A stretch of 11,345 nucleotides of DNA. It comes from Xanthobacteraceae bacterium. Its GTDB lineage: Bacteria; Pseudomonadota; Alphaproteobacteria; Rhizobiales; Xanthobacteraceae. This document shows, piece after piece, positions 1-6,522 of this stretch (within the stretch, counting starts at the first letter, position 1; each line of letters begins with the position of its first letter). The position numbers and the translations under genes were made by a program. Below the pieces are notes generated by a model, which worked only from the letters and a program-made list of their open reading frames with translations, had not been told where the DNA came from and searched no databases. The stretch is taken from contig JASHRR010000987.1 of the NCBI GenBank assembly GCA_030037185.1, positions 1 to 11,345 on the forward strand, read 5' to 3'.

Positions 1-153
1 CACCTCGATCGGATTGCGTTCGAAAGAGTTTCCGCCAAACCGCAGCTTGGCGCCGGTGAGCAGATCACCGGCGCACCGTTTTGCCTTCGTGGCCGCCGAG
101 ATTGATGTGGCGCCAGGCTTACCCGCGGAAATCGCCTTCTTGGGGCCGCGCCG
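1..153 (-). other. Possible gene fragment at the left edge, no start codon visible
   Basis: The minus strand is open for 51 codons from an upstream TAG (154-156) to the window edge and would continue to the left. No ATG, GTG or TTG start is available before the first codons, so if this is a gene its 5' end has been lost. The third codon positions are mostly G or C, as in the genes of this window, and the reading contains natural-looking stretches such as GGNSFERNPIEV. I do not recognise the family. The plus strand is also open here (2-157), so strand and reality are uncertain. It could be a decayed gene, or chance openness in GC-rich DNA. Confidence 0.2.
50..82 (+). terminator. Hairpin with short T-run, terminator-like
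   Basis: A perfect 10-bp inverted repeat (50-59 GCGCCGGTGA with 65-74 TCACCGGCGC) encloses a 5-base loop and is followed after four bases by TTTT (79-82). This is the shape of an intrinsic terminator for plus-strand transcription arriving from the left, although the T-run is short and not adjacent. The same bases lie in the possible minus-strand fragment, so the symmetry could be a coincidence of coding sequence. No plus-strand gene is seen to end just before it, apart from a frame-3 stop inside the stem (57-59). Confidence 0.3.
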
Positions 154-528
154 CTAAAGCCCACTGGGCCAGCGCGGTCTTAAGCCAGTTAGCGCCCTAC
201 GCTGACGATTGGATCGACCTTGCGGGCGCAAGCCCAGGAGATAAGACCCGCGCCTGCGCGGTGGTGACCATTGTCGCCGCCGCGGCCGCCGGTAACTGGC
301 TCGGCATGATGGGGGACATCGATACCGCATGGTTGTGGTTGTTAAACCAGCGTCTTCCTTACCATCCGGCCCGGCCGTTTCTGGCACGTCGGGTTGTGCA
401 TATTGTGGCGCCTGCTGGTGTTTGAAGAACCACCGCTTATCAACCTAAATGAACACGGCACATTTCTGATGCTGAACCATGCAAGACGGTTTGTTCGGCG
501 CCTTCAGTCTCCATTGCATCACGATTCC

Positions 529-538
529 TGACCGGTCA
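529..538. promoter_or_regulatory. Perfect 10-bp palindrome TGACCGGTCA, possible operator
   Basis: TGACCGGTCA is its own reverse complement. It stands at the border of the AT-rich island, about 100 bases before the inverted repeat at 637-662. GntR-type and similar dimeric regulators bind short palindromes of this general form, but there is no regulator gene nearby to tie it to. A 10-bp palindrome can also occur by chance in this much DNA. Confidence 0.15.
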
Positions 539-636
539 ACATTTTCGTCGTCGGTTCTTCTCGCAAAAGCTTTAGCAGATGTTACAAACAGCTTCCTTAC
601 AGGAAAATTGTTTAAAACCAGATTCTGATAACTTTC

Positions 637-662
637 ACTATAATATACGTACCAGTTATAGT
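637..662. promoter_or_regulatory. Inverted repeat overlapping a TATAAT box in an AT-rich island
   Basis: The arms ACTATAA (637-643) and TTATAGT (656-662) are perfect inverted repeats separated by 12 bases. A looser outward extension pairs GATAAC (627-632) with the bases of GTTATATC (661-668). A perfect -10 hexamer TATAAT (639-644) lies in the left arm on the plus strand, but no good -35 hexamer sits 16-18 bases upstream. On the minus strand TTGTCT (669-674) could serve as a -35 but its -10 match is poor. The arrangement resembles an operator of a dimeric repressor placed over a promoter. The gene it would control is not evident. Confidence 0.3.
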
Positions 663-808
663 TATATCAGACAATACGCAGCATTCTGATGGATGTCCCC
701 CGTCCAACGCATAGACGTCAGACGAATTCTCTCAGCCTGCAGTATGTTTCGCAATTGCCGCTGGTTCATGGCGCAGAACTCCCTGTAGTCAGCGAAGTCT
801 TTCCGCAA
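662..808 (-). CDS. Possible small protein or gene relic, unknown
   Basis: This minus-strand frame is open from 832 to the TAA at 662-664. If translated from TTG (808) it would give 48 residues; the only ATG (769) would give 35. Codons in the upstream half have G/C-rich third positions, and the peptide reads like ordinary soluble protein (LRKDFADYREF, then QRQLRNILQAERIRLT, a likely charged helix). I recognise no family. The preceding minus-strand frame (1062-817) joins it with a shift, which may mean a decayed longer gene. Its stop overlaps the right arm of the inverted repeat at 637-662. No ribosome binding site decides the start, so treat it as tentative. Confidence 0.2.
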   Translation of the reverse strand: MRKDFADYREFCAMNQRQLRNILQAERIRLTSMRWTGDIHQNAAYCLI

Positions 809-1056
809 CGCCGCGATCAGGCGATCCGATGCTTAGTGTCAATCTTGTCGCGAGCAAAGTCACGGCTGCCGCCTTCTCTGATGGAATAGCCCCGGAATCC
901 GGTCGTCGCAGCTGATGACCTCCTTCTGTCCGGGTTGCAAATTTTATTCCATTGAGCGTTTTTGCTGTCAGCTTTAACAGAATGTCTCACGGGAAGATGC
1001 CGGGACAAGTGAAAATTAAGTTTGCTGCAATGGCAGCTATAGCAAGATAGAATGTT

Positions 1057-1085
1057 TTGCAATATTCTGTTTCTGCGATTATTTT
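1057..1085 (+). promoter_or_regulatory. Candidate sigma-70 type promoter of the secreted protein gene
   Basis: TTGCAA (1057-1062) and TATTTT (1080-1085) each match four of six consensus positions and are separated by exactly 17 bases. Transcription would start near 1092, leaving a leader of about 130 bases before the ATG at 1225. The surrounding DNA is AT-rich for this genome. The call rests on pattern alone. Confidence 0.3.
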
Positions 1086-1224
1086 TCGTGTTGGGACGAA
1101 AATTGAAGCCCGTCGAAACGGGCTATATACTGAAAGGACAGAGGGTCGTTGGCGTCTCCTGAACACCACGGGATGCATCAACGCCCAATGCGCGCGGATT
1201 TGGCGGACCACGATCGGAGGAATC

Positions 1225-2148
1225 ATGAGCGCGTGGCGGCGAGAAGTCCTTTTTTTGATTTTGTTGACGGCACCAGCGACAATGCCCGCCTTGGGGCAAA
1301 CGGAAGCACCCGCGGCAGCCAGCAGCAGTCCGCAAGCCGCCTCCATCCCGGATTTCTCCGGGATATGGGCCCATCCCTACCTGCCCGGTTTCGAGCCGCC
1401 AGCATCGGGGCCCGGCCCGGTCTTAAACAGATCGCGCTCACGCAATGGGCGGGCCAACTTCAACCAGCTGGTCGGTGACTACACCAATCCGATTTTGAAG
1501 CCCGAGGCGGCCGAAATCGTGAAGAGGTACGGCGAGATGTCGCTGGCCGGGGTGGGCTATCCGACGCCGAGCAACCAATGTTGGCCTGGAGGAGTGCCCT
1601 ACATCTTTTGGGACTACCTCATGCAGATGTTCCAGCAGCCAGACCAGATCACGATGATTTACCGCCATGGCAATGAAGTCCGCCGCGTGCGCTTGAACCA
1701 ATCCCATCCCCCGCAAGTGAAGCCGTCCTGGTACGGCGATTCGGTCGGCCATTATGAGGGGGACACCTTGGTGATCGACACCATAGGGATCAAGATCGGA
1801 CCGTTTGCCATGGTTGACATGTACGGTACGCCGCATAGCCCGGCTCTGCACGTGGTGGAGCGTTATCGCCTTGTTGACTACGAAGACGCCAAAGACGCGC
1901 TCGAACGCAACGAGAAAGAGAATGCCCGCGGCGTTTATTCGGACTTTGACGCCAACTACCGGGGCAAGGTGCTGCAGCTTCGTTTCACCGTTGAGGACGA
2001 GGGCGTGTTCACCATGCCATGGACGGCGACCATCACCTATCGGCGCGCCCTGGGATCATGGACCGACCTTATCTGCGCCGAAAACCGCAATGAACCGACG
2101 ACCCGAAAAGAGAGCGCTGTTCCGACCGCAGTCAAGCCGGATTTCTGA
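1225..2148 (+). CDS. Secreted protein of unknown function
   Basis: The protein has 307 residues. The start at 1225 is chosen because GGAGG (1216-1220) stands four bases before it and a signal peptide begins right there; the frame is open further upstream (to 1057) but that part looks non-coding. Residues 1-24 form a classic Sec signal (Arg pair, hydrophobic core, cleavage likely after Ala-Leu-Gly), followed by an Ala/Ser/Pro linker to about residue 40. The mature part has PDFSGIW (42-48), GDSVGHYEGDTLVIDT (171-186), a PHSPALHVVERYR stretch (203-215) and MPWTATITYRR near 264-274. I have seen this pattern in exported hypothetical proteins of soil bacteria (SGIW start, EGDTLVVDT core, ALHVTER, PWT end), but no function is known to me. 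It has only two Cys (119 and 284) and no lipobox, so it is probably periplasmic. It is transcribed alone and converges on map. Confidence 0.8.
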   Translation: MSAWRREVLFLILLTAPATMPALGQTEAPAAASSSPQAASIPDFSGIWAHPYLPGFEPPASGPGPVLNRSRSRNGRANFNQLVGDYTNPILKPEAAEIVKRYGEMSLAGVGYPTPSNQCWPGGVPYIFWDYLMQMFQQPDQITMIYRHGNEVRRVRLNQSHPPQVKPSWYGDSVGHYEGDTLVIDTIGIKIGPFAMVDMYGTPHSPALHVVERYRLVDYEDAKDALERNEKENARGVYSDFDANYRGKVLQLRFTVEDEGVFTMPWTATITYRRALGSWTDLICAENRNEPTTRKESAVPTAVKPDF

Positions 2149-2223
2149 ACGCCTGCTCGTTGGCAGCGGCCTAAACCAACAAGCAATGACTCGGGGCGAT
2201 TCAGCCTGGTCCTCGGCGCTGTG

Positions 2224-2238
2224 GCGGGCCACGCCCGC
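2224..2238. terminator. GC-rich hairpin between convergent genes
   Basis: GCGGGC (2224-2229) and GCCCGC (2233-2238) form a 6-bp stem with a 3-base loop, in the 215 bases between the convergent secreted-protein gene and map. There is no T-run on either side, so it is at best a weak or Rho-assisted terminator. Nothing else in that spacer stands out. Confidence 0.2.
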
Positions 2239-2363
2239 GACACCCGCGCTTCAAAGCGACCGGCTCTCGGCGCTTGCGCCCCGCCTGCTCGCCGCCGCTA
2301 CCATTTTCTGGCATCAGGGCAGAATAGCAGCGTGACGGCAAGCCAGCCGTGGAGCCATCGCTT

Positions 2364-3191
2364 TCAGGAAATTTTATACGGAGGCCGGTCGAAACCCCTC
2401 GCCGACAGCGTGAAGATTTCGACACCCGCTTCGGTGACGCCGACCGTATGCTCGAACTGGGCCGAAAGCGAGCGGTCGCGGGTCACTGCCGTCCAGCCAT
2501 CGGACAACACCTTCACGTGAGGGCGGCCGAGATTGATCATAGGCTCGACGGTGAACAGCATGCCTGGCCTGAACACCGTGCCTTCGCCGCGGCGTCCGAC
2601 ATGGACGATATTGGGCTCGTCATGAAACAGCCGGCCAAGCCCATGGCCGCAGAAATCGCGGACCACGCTCATGTGCTGGGCTTCCACGAAGGTCTGGATG
2701 GCAGCGCCGATGTCGCCGGTGGCACCGCCTGGCCTGATCGCCGCAATGCCGCGCATCATGGCCTCATAGGTGACGTCGATGAGCCGCTCTGCCCGACGCG
2801 GGATTTCGCCAATTGGGTACATGCGGCTCGAATCGCCGTGCCAGCCATCGACGATAAGGGTGACGTCGACGTTGACGATATCACCTTCCTTCAACGGCTT
2901 CTCGTTCGGAATGCCGTGGCAGACGACGTGGTTGATCGACGTGCAGGTGGATTTGGCGTAGCCTCGGTACATCAATGTCGCCGGCATTGCCCCCTGGTCC
3001 ATGGCGAATTCGAACACCAGCCGGTCGATATATTCGGTGGTGACCCCGGGCCCGATCTCCGGCACCAGCATATCGAGGCATTCCGCCACGAGCCGCCCAG
3101 CCTCGCGCATTCTGGCGAACGCCTCCGGCCCATGAAGCTTGACGTGCCCGGTCTTGCGCAGAGGCGCCGTCGCGGCATCGACGTAATTCAT
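2364..3191 (-). CDS. map: Type I methionine aminopeptidase
   Basis: This cytosolic metalloenzyme removes the initiator methionine from nascent proteins. The pita-bread fold residues are all present, numbered here from the upstream ATG at 3197: His94 in VVCHGIPN, the metal ligands Asp111 (NVDVT) and Asp122 (HGDSSRM), His185 (CGHGLGRLFHDEP), Glu218 (FTVEPMIN) and Glu249 (AQFEHTVGVTE). Two ATGs compete for the start. AGGA (3198-3201) abuts the first (3197) but lies six bases before the second (3191), so the second is preferred, giving 275 residues. The length is normal for the family, slightly extended at the N-terminus by an LRKTG-containing segment. It lies 129 bases downstream of sfsA on the same strand. 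It is probably co-transcribed with sfsA or driven from the spacer; no clear promoter is seen there. Confidence 0.96.
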   Translation of the reverse strand: MNYVDAATAPLRKTGHVKLHGPEAFARMREAGRLVAECLDMLVPEIGPGVTTEYIDRLVFEFAMDQGAMPATLMYRGYAKSTCTSINHVVCHGIPNEKPLKEGDIVNVDVTLIVDGWHGDSSRMYPIGEIPRRAERLIDVTYEAMMRGIAAIRPGGATGDIGAAIQTFVEAQHMSVVRDFCGHGLGRLFHDEPNIVHVGRRGEGTVFRPGMLFTVEPMINLGRPHVKVLSDGWTAVTRDRSLSAQFEHTVGVTEAGVEIFTLSARGFDRPPYKIS

Positions 3192-3320
3192 CGTCATTCC
3201 TGATAAAATCGAGGCTCCGCCGAATGTAAGCGGTCACGGCAACGACGCAAGTCGGAAAAACCCGTTCACCCGGCAAAATCCCCTCCGCTGCTCGCGGGCA
3301 GAACCTGCGCAATCGGTCCC

Positions 3321-4034
3321 TCAGCCCAGCACCGGGACCGCACCGGCGACCGCGATTTCCGTCTTCGATATCAGGCAGCGATAGGCGATCGCCTCAACCC
3401 CCGCGATCCGGGCCCGGTCGAACGCAACCCCATAGGTGGGGTCGATGTCGCGCGCCAGCGCGAACCGATCAGCCGACCCGATCTGCACCAGAAATACCAT
3501 CACGGCCCGATGGCCCTGCGCCGCCATGGCGGCGAGCTCCGCGAGATGCTTGGCGCCGCGCGCCGTGACCGCGTCGGGAAACTCGGCGAGCCCACTGGCA
3601 CGCATCAGGTGCACGTTTTTCACTTCCACGAAGCAGCGCGACTCGCCCTCTTGTTCCAACAGAAAATCGATCCGGGAATTGCGGCCGTATTGCACCTCCC
3701 GTCGCAGCGACCCATAGCCCGAAAGCTCCTTGATCTCGCCGGCCCTAATCGCCGCCCCCACCAGCGGATTCGGCTGACCTGTGTTAACGCCGACAAGCTC
3801 GACGCCGCAGCCAAGATCGACTTCCGCCAGCTCCCACGAATAGGGCAGTTTGCGCGCCGGATTGGCAGATTTGGAGAGCCAGACTTTCGTGCCGGGGGCG
3901 GCAAGCCCGGTCATGGCGCCTGGATTGGCGACATGGACGGTCGTCTGCTCGCCGTTCGCAAGCGCCACGTCGGCGAGGAAACGCTTGTAGCGGCGCAGCA
4001 AGGTGGCGGGAATGAGCGGTGAGGGAAATTGCAT
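3321..4034 (-). CDS. sfsA: SfsA family protein (sugar fermentation stimulation homologue)
   Basis: The protein has 237 residues, full length for the family. Signature stretches are RYKRFLADV (15-23), [11 protein letters not shown] (34-44), SRIDFLLE (120-127), [10 protein letters not shown] (134-143) and [15 protein letters not shown] (150-164). The family has an N-terminal OB-like part and a C-terminal PD-(D/E)XK nuclease-like fold; Asp123, Glu137 and Lys139 occupy the expected catalytic triad positions. The E. coli protein was linked to maltose gene expression and DNA binding, but the real role remains unclear. No good ribosome binding site is visible before the ATG. The gene starts 16 bases after the stop of the small upstream ORF (8 after the alternative frame's stop), suggesting coupled translation in a minus-strand operon. 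The sfsA-map neighbourhood is, from memory, common in Bradyrhizobiaceae. Confidence 0.94.
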   Translation of the reverse strand: MQFPSPLIPATLLRRYKRFLADVALANGEQTTVHVANPGAMTGLAAPGTKVWLSKSANPARKLPYSWELAEVDLGCGVELVGVNTGQPNPLVGAAIRAGEIKELSGYGSLRREVQYGRNSRIDFLLEQEGESRCFVEVKNVHLMRASGLAEFPDAVTARGAKHLAELAAMAAQGHRAVMVFLVQIGSADRFALARDIDPTYGVAFDRARIAGVEAIAYRCLISKTEIAVAGAVPVLG

Positions 4035-4050
4035 AGGCTAATTTATTGGC

Positions 4051-4278
4051 TCACACGAGTTCGCTCACCATCGATACCAATGCGGACGATCTCGCCGAAC
4101 GATTGCTCTGCCACAACCGCGACCCGAGGTGCCGCGCGACAACCTCGACCGCGGCGGCTCCAGGCGGCAAGCGGGCGGCGACGGCATCCGCCAATGTAAG
4201 CTTCTCGATCGGGCGGCTGTGCAGCCCGCCGCCTTTCGCCAATTGCTCGGTCAACTCGCGGCCGATCGGGATATGCAT
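4051..4278 (-). CDS. Small unknown ORF, possibly frameshifted
   Basis: The ORF has 75 codons. The ATG at 4278 comes six bases after the stop of the decarboxylase-like gene, with GAGG (minus strand, 4283-4286) four bases before it, a good sign of real, coupled translation. The N-terminal part (MHIPIGRELTEQLAKGGG, then KLTLADAVAARLPPGA) looks like a soluble protein with GC-rich third positions. In the last third the -1 frame reads more like protein (VAVVAEQSFGEIVRIGIDGE) and stops at 4043, eight bases before sfsA, whereas the annotated frame turns Ser/Arg-rich. The gene may therefore be intact as listed, or carry a single-base frameshift near 4140-4120 and end at 4043. I recognise no family. 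Confidence 0.45.
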   Translation of the reverse strand: MHIPIGRELTEQLAKGGGLHSRPIEKLTLADAVAARLPPGAAAVEVVARHLGSRLWQSNRSARSSALVSMVSELV

Positions 4279-4284
4279 GCAGCC

Positions 4285-5274
4285 TCAAATCTTGGACAGC
4301 TCGTAGGTCGACGGTGCGAACATCTCGTCCACCTCGAGCTTGCGCGCCGAAAGCCCCTGCGAGAAGGAATAGCGCGTCAGCGTTTCCAGCACGTGGCGGT
4401 TCTCTGCAACGCCGTAGCTCCAATAATTCTCGCCCATCGTTTTGCGCACCCGGTCATATTCGGCCACGCTCCATGGCAGCGACGTCGCGAGGTGGCCGAT
4501 CTCACCGAGCTCCTTCATGCAAAGCGCTTTGGCTTTGAGGAAGGCCTTGTAGACGCTGACAGCAAGCCACGGGTGGCGGTCGGCCAGGGAGCGGCGAATC
4601 CCCACGGCATGCATGATCGGGAATATGCCGGTCTTGCGAAAATAGGCCTCCTCGACGGCCGGGTAGTCCGCAAACATCCGCCCGACATGCGGTGCTCCAT
4701 CGAGAAAACATGATGGCGCCCGCGCGCTGAGAAGCGCGTCAATCTCGCCCTTGGCAAGCAGGTCGGAGAGAGTACGATGCTCAGCAATAGCCGCGTAGTC
4801 GACGTCGGCCGGCAACTTGATCTTGGCGCGCTCCTGGCGGCCTGCCTGTTCGAGGCCGCCGCGCCGCCATTTGATGTCGCTCGCCCTGACGCCGTATTCA
4901 TCTTCCAAAATGCCCCTGATCCAGACATTCGCCGTCATCTGGTATTCGGGCAGCCCAACCGTTCGGCCTTTGAGGTCCTGCGGTCCCTCAATGCCGCGAT
5001 CGGTGCGGATATAGATCCCGCTGTGGCGGAACAGCCGCGACACGAACGCCGGGATCGCGAGGTAATGCGATTCCCCGCGCGCCGCCGTCATCATGTAGCT
5101 GCTCATGGAAATTTCGCTGATGTCGAATTCATTGAACTTGAACGCACGGTGAAACGACTCCTCGGGTTCGAGAGCCACGGCGGTGACGTCGCAGCCCTCA
5201 ACCTTCGCGCGGCCATCGAAGATGGCGCGCGTGCGATCGTACGCGCAGACCGCCAGACTCAGTTGCACCGTCAT
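4285..5274 (-). CDS. 4,5-dihydroxyphthalate decarboxylase-like protein (periplasmic-binding-protein fold)
   Basis: The 329-residue protein resembles the 4,5-dihydroxyphthalate decarboxylase family (Pht5/OhpA type), which uses a fold related to ABC-transporter solute-binding proteins. Typical stretches are FDISEISMSSY (50-60), a GPQDLKGRTVGLPEYQMTAN block (97-116), GIFPIMHAVGIRR (216-228) and GENYWSYGV (281-289). There is no signal peptide, so it is cytoplasmic and more likely an enzyme than a transport component. Annotation pipelines often call such proteins ABC substrate-binding proteins, and the exact substrate cannot be read from the sequence. The start is fixed by AGGAGG (minus strand, 5280-5285) five bases before the ATG. 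It is first in a block with the small ORF, sfsA and map, and divergent from the Mo-hydroxylase genes, suggesting a shared role and shared control. Confidence 0.8.
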   Translation of the reverse strand: MTVQLSLAVCAYDRTRAIFDGRAKVEGCDVTAVALEPEESFHRAFKFNEFDISEISMSSYMMTAARGESHYLAIPAFVSRLFRHSGIYIRTDRGIEGPQDLKGRTVGLPEYQMTANVWIRGILEDEYGVRASDIKWRRGGLEQAGRQERAKIKLPADVDYAAIAEHRTLSDLLAKGEIDALLSARAPSCFLDGAPHVGRMFADYPAVEEAYFRKTGIFPIMHAVGIRRSLADRHPWLAVSVYKAFLKAKALCMKELGEIGHLATSLPWSVAEYDRVRKTMGENYWSYGVAENRHVLETLTRYSFSQGLSARKLEVDEMFAPSTYELSKI

Positions 5275-5279
5275 CAGGT

Positions 5280-5285
5280 CCTCCT
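5280..5285 (-). promoter_or_regulatory. Strong ribosome binding site AGGAGG
   Basis: AGGAGG on the minus strand is separated by five bases from the ATG at 5274 and decides the start of the decarboxylase-like gene. It contrasts with the divergent FAD-subunit gene, which has no such site. Confidence 0.8.
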
Positions 5286-5451
5286 GCCTCCCGCCCTACT
5301 CTCCTCTGACGCGGGCATGCTGCCCCGCTTTTTCGCAATCAGGGGGATGCCCCCGCCCCGAGCGAGGATGGGCCGGGCCATGTTGTGTCGCGCTGCCGCC
5401 CCGGTGTCAAACCTGCAGCGCAGCCGTTCAGATGACGTCAAGCGGGCTGCG

Positions 5452-5494
5452 TTGACCATCCGAGCTGCGTGATGATAGACAAATACAGGTGTCT
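5452..5494 (+). promoter_or_regulatory. Candidate promoter and small inverted repeat ahead of the Mo-hydroxylase genes
   Basis: In the 259-base divergent region, TTGACC (5452-5457) is followed 16 bases later by GATAGA (5474-5479), a weak -35/-10 pair for the plus strand. An inverted repeat AGACA (5477-5481) / TGTCT (5490-5494) with an 8-base spacer overlaps the -10 and could be an operator half-site pair. A LysR- or GntR-type regulator would be usual for such catabolic genes, but none is encoded in the window. The rest of the divergent region (5286-5451) shows nothing clear. Confidence 0.25.
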
Positions 5495-5533
5495 TTGGCC
5501 GAGCTGCACTGCGCGATCAGAGTTTTTTCTTGA

Positions 5534-6400
5534 ATGAAGCTGCCCGCATTCGACTACGCATGCCCAACGACCGTTGCCGAGGCCGTGACTCTGCTGGGGT
5601 CGCGGGACGAGGCCAAGGCGCTCGCCGGCGGACAGAGCCTCGTGCCCATGATGGCGTTTCGGATCGCGTCGCCCTCGCTGCTGGTCGATCTGCGCAAGCT
5701 TTCCGATCTCCGGCAGATCGCAATCGACGCAGGAGGGGTGCGCCTTGGCGCCATGGTGCGCTGGCGCGATATCGAAGATGAAAGGCGGCTCAACGCCGCT
5801 CATCCGCTGCTCAGGGCCGCGGTCTCCCATGTGGCTCATTACCAGATCCGCAATCGCGGCACAGTCGGCGGCAGCCTCGCGCATGCCGATCCGGCCGCCG
5901 AGATGCCCGGCATCGCAGTGACCTGCGACGCCGAGATCGCGGTCACCGGCATAGCCGGGCCGCGGGTGATCCGCGCCGACGATTTCTTCATCGCACCGCT
6001 GACCACGGCGCTCACGGCCGACGAGATCATCACCGAAATTCGCCTGCCGCCGTGGCCGGCACAGCGGCGCTGGGGTTTTCGCGAGTTCTCGCGACGGCGT
6101 GGCGATTTCGCGATGGCGGCGGCCGCCGTGTTCTTCGATGTCGATGACGCCCGCAAGGCGTGCAATGCCCATATCGCTGCCATCGGGATCGGCGATCGGC
6201 CGATCCGGATTGGACAGGCCGAGGCGGAGGTCAATGGCAGGGTCGTCGATGCCGCGGTGAGCGAGCGCGCCGGACGAGCCGCTTCGGCAAGCGTAAACCC
6301 GCAGAGCGATATTCACGCGAGCGGCGCCTATCGCAAGTCGCTGATCGGCACTATGGTGGAGCGCGCGCTGCAAAGCGCTGCCGCGGCGAAATTTGCGTGA
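5534..6400 (+). CDS. Molybdenum hydroxylase, FAD-binding medium subunit (CoxM-like)
   Basis: The protein has 288 residues. It transfers electrons from the iron-sulfur subunit to FAD in a xanthine dehydrogenase / CO dehydrogenase type complex in the cytoplasm. The two FAD-binding motifs are clear: AGGQSLVPMM (31-40) and RNRGTVGGSLAHADPAAE (106-123). The C-terminal half (about 175-285) fits the CO_deh_flav_C domain. The start is secure because an in-frame TGA (5531-5533) touches the ATG and the N-terminus MKLPAFDY matches the family. No ribosome binding site precedes it. It is first of the M-S-L set and is followed by a 122-base spacer, unusually long inside such an operon. Confidence 0.94.
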   Translation: MKLPAFDYACPTTVAEAVTLLGSRDEAKALAGGQSLVPMMAFRIASPSLLVDLRKLSDLRQIAIDAGGVRLGAMVRWRDIEDERRLNAAHPLLRAAVSHVAHYQIRNRGTVGGSLAHADPAAEMPGIAVTCDAEIAVTGIAGPRVIRADDFFIAPLTTALTADEIITEIRLPPWPAQRRWGFREFSRRRGDFAMAAAAVFFDVDDARKACNAHIAAIGIGDRPIRIGQAEAEVNGRVVDAAVSERAGRAASASVNPQSDIHASGAYRKSLIGTMVERALQSAAAAKFA

Positions 6401-6467
6401 GAACGGCACCATGACAAGAGACCCTGAGAGGGCGCGCCCGACGGCTTTGATTCGCCGCGAGATCCCC

Positions 6468-6500
6468 CTCCCCGGCCGTCCCCCGCAAGCGGGCAGGGAG
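6468..6500. repeat. Nested GC-rich palindrome, possible REP-like intergenic element
   Basis: CCCGC (6482-6486) and GCGGG (6489-6493) form an inner stem, and CTCCC (6468-6472) pairs with GGGAG (6496-6500) outside it with bulged bases. The pattern resembles degenerate copies of the short palindromes common in rhizobial intergenic DNA. It lies in the 6401-6522 spacer between the FAD and iron-sulfur genes, together with the 10-bp palindrome GGGCGCGCCC (6430-6439). It might stabilise or attenuate the operon mRNA. It has no T-run. Confidence 0.35.
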
Positions 6501-6522
6501 TGAGCCACGTGGTCAGACCGCC

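Larger units (their letters stand above)
154..1224. other. Long stretch without a recognisable gene
   Basis: No protein here matches a family I know. The longest reading is a 114-codon plus-strand ORF (81-425). It has no visible ribosome binding site and only moderate third-position GC, with an odd Ala-rich and Trp-rich middle; it could be a relic or chance. From about 540 to 680 the DNA is markedly AT-rich, unlike the rest of the window. It then becomes mixed up to the promoter of the secreted protein gene. The separate small sites in this stretch are listed on their own. The pattern fits a degraded intergenic or accessory segment, but no transposase, integrase or terminal inverted repeats can be seen. 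Confidence 0.5.

Noticed and set aside
689..889. 66-codon plus-strand open frame after the AT-rich island
   Set aside because: It has no ribosome binding site, a non-protein-like composition, and a better-looking minus-strand frame over the same bases.
1057..1224. 56-residue N-terminal extension of the secreted protein
   Set aside because: The extension would bury the signal peptide, overlaps the candidate promoter and has no ribosome binding site; GGAGG precedes the ATG at 1225.
2349..3203. 284-codon plus-strand open frame opposite map
   Set aside because: All metal ligands of methionine aminopeptidase are encoded on the minus strand, so the plus frame is a shadow.
4285..5274. ABC-transporter periplasmic binding protein
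   Set aside because: It has no signal peptide and no permease or ATPase neighbours; the sequence fits the cytoplasmic dihydroxyphthalate decarboxylase-like group better.
5438..6508. 356-codon minus-strand open frame opposite the FAD-subunit gene
   Set aside because: The opposite strand encodes an unmistakable FAD subunit. The antisense frame has the Arg/Gly/His-rich composition of a GC-rich shadow and no recognisable domain.
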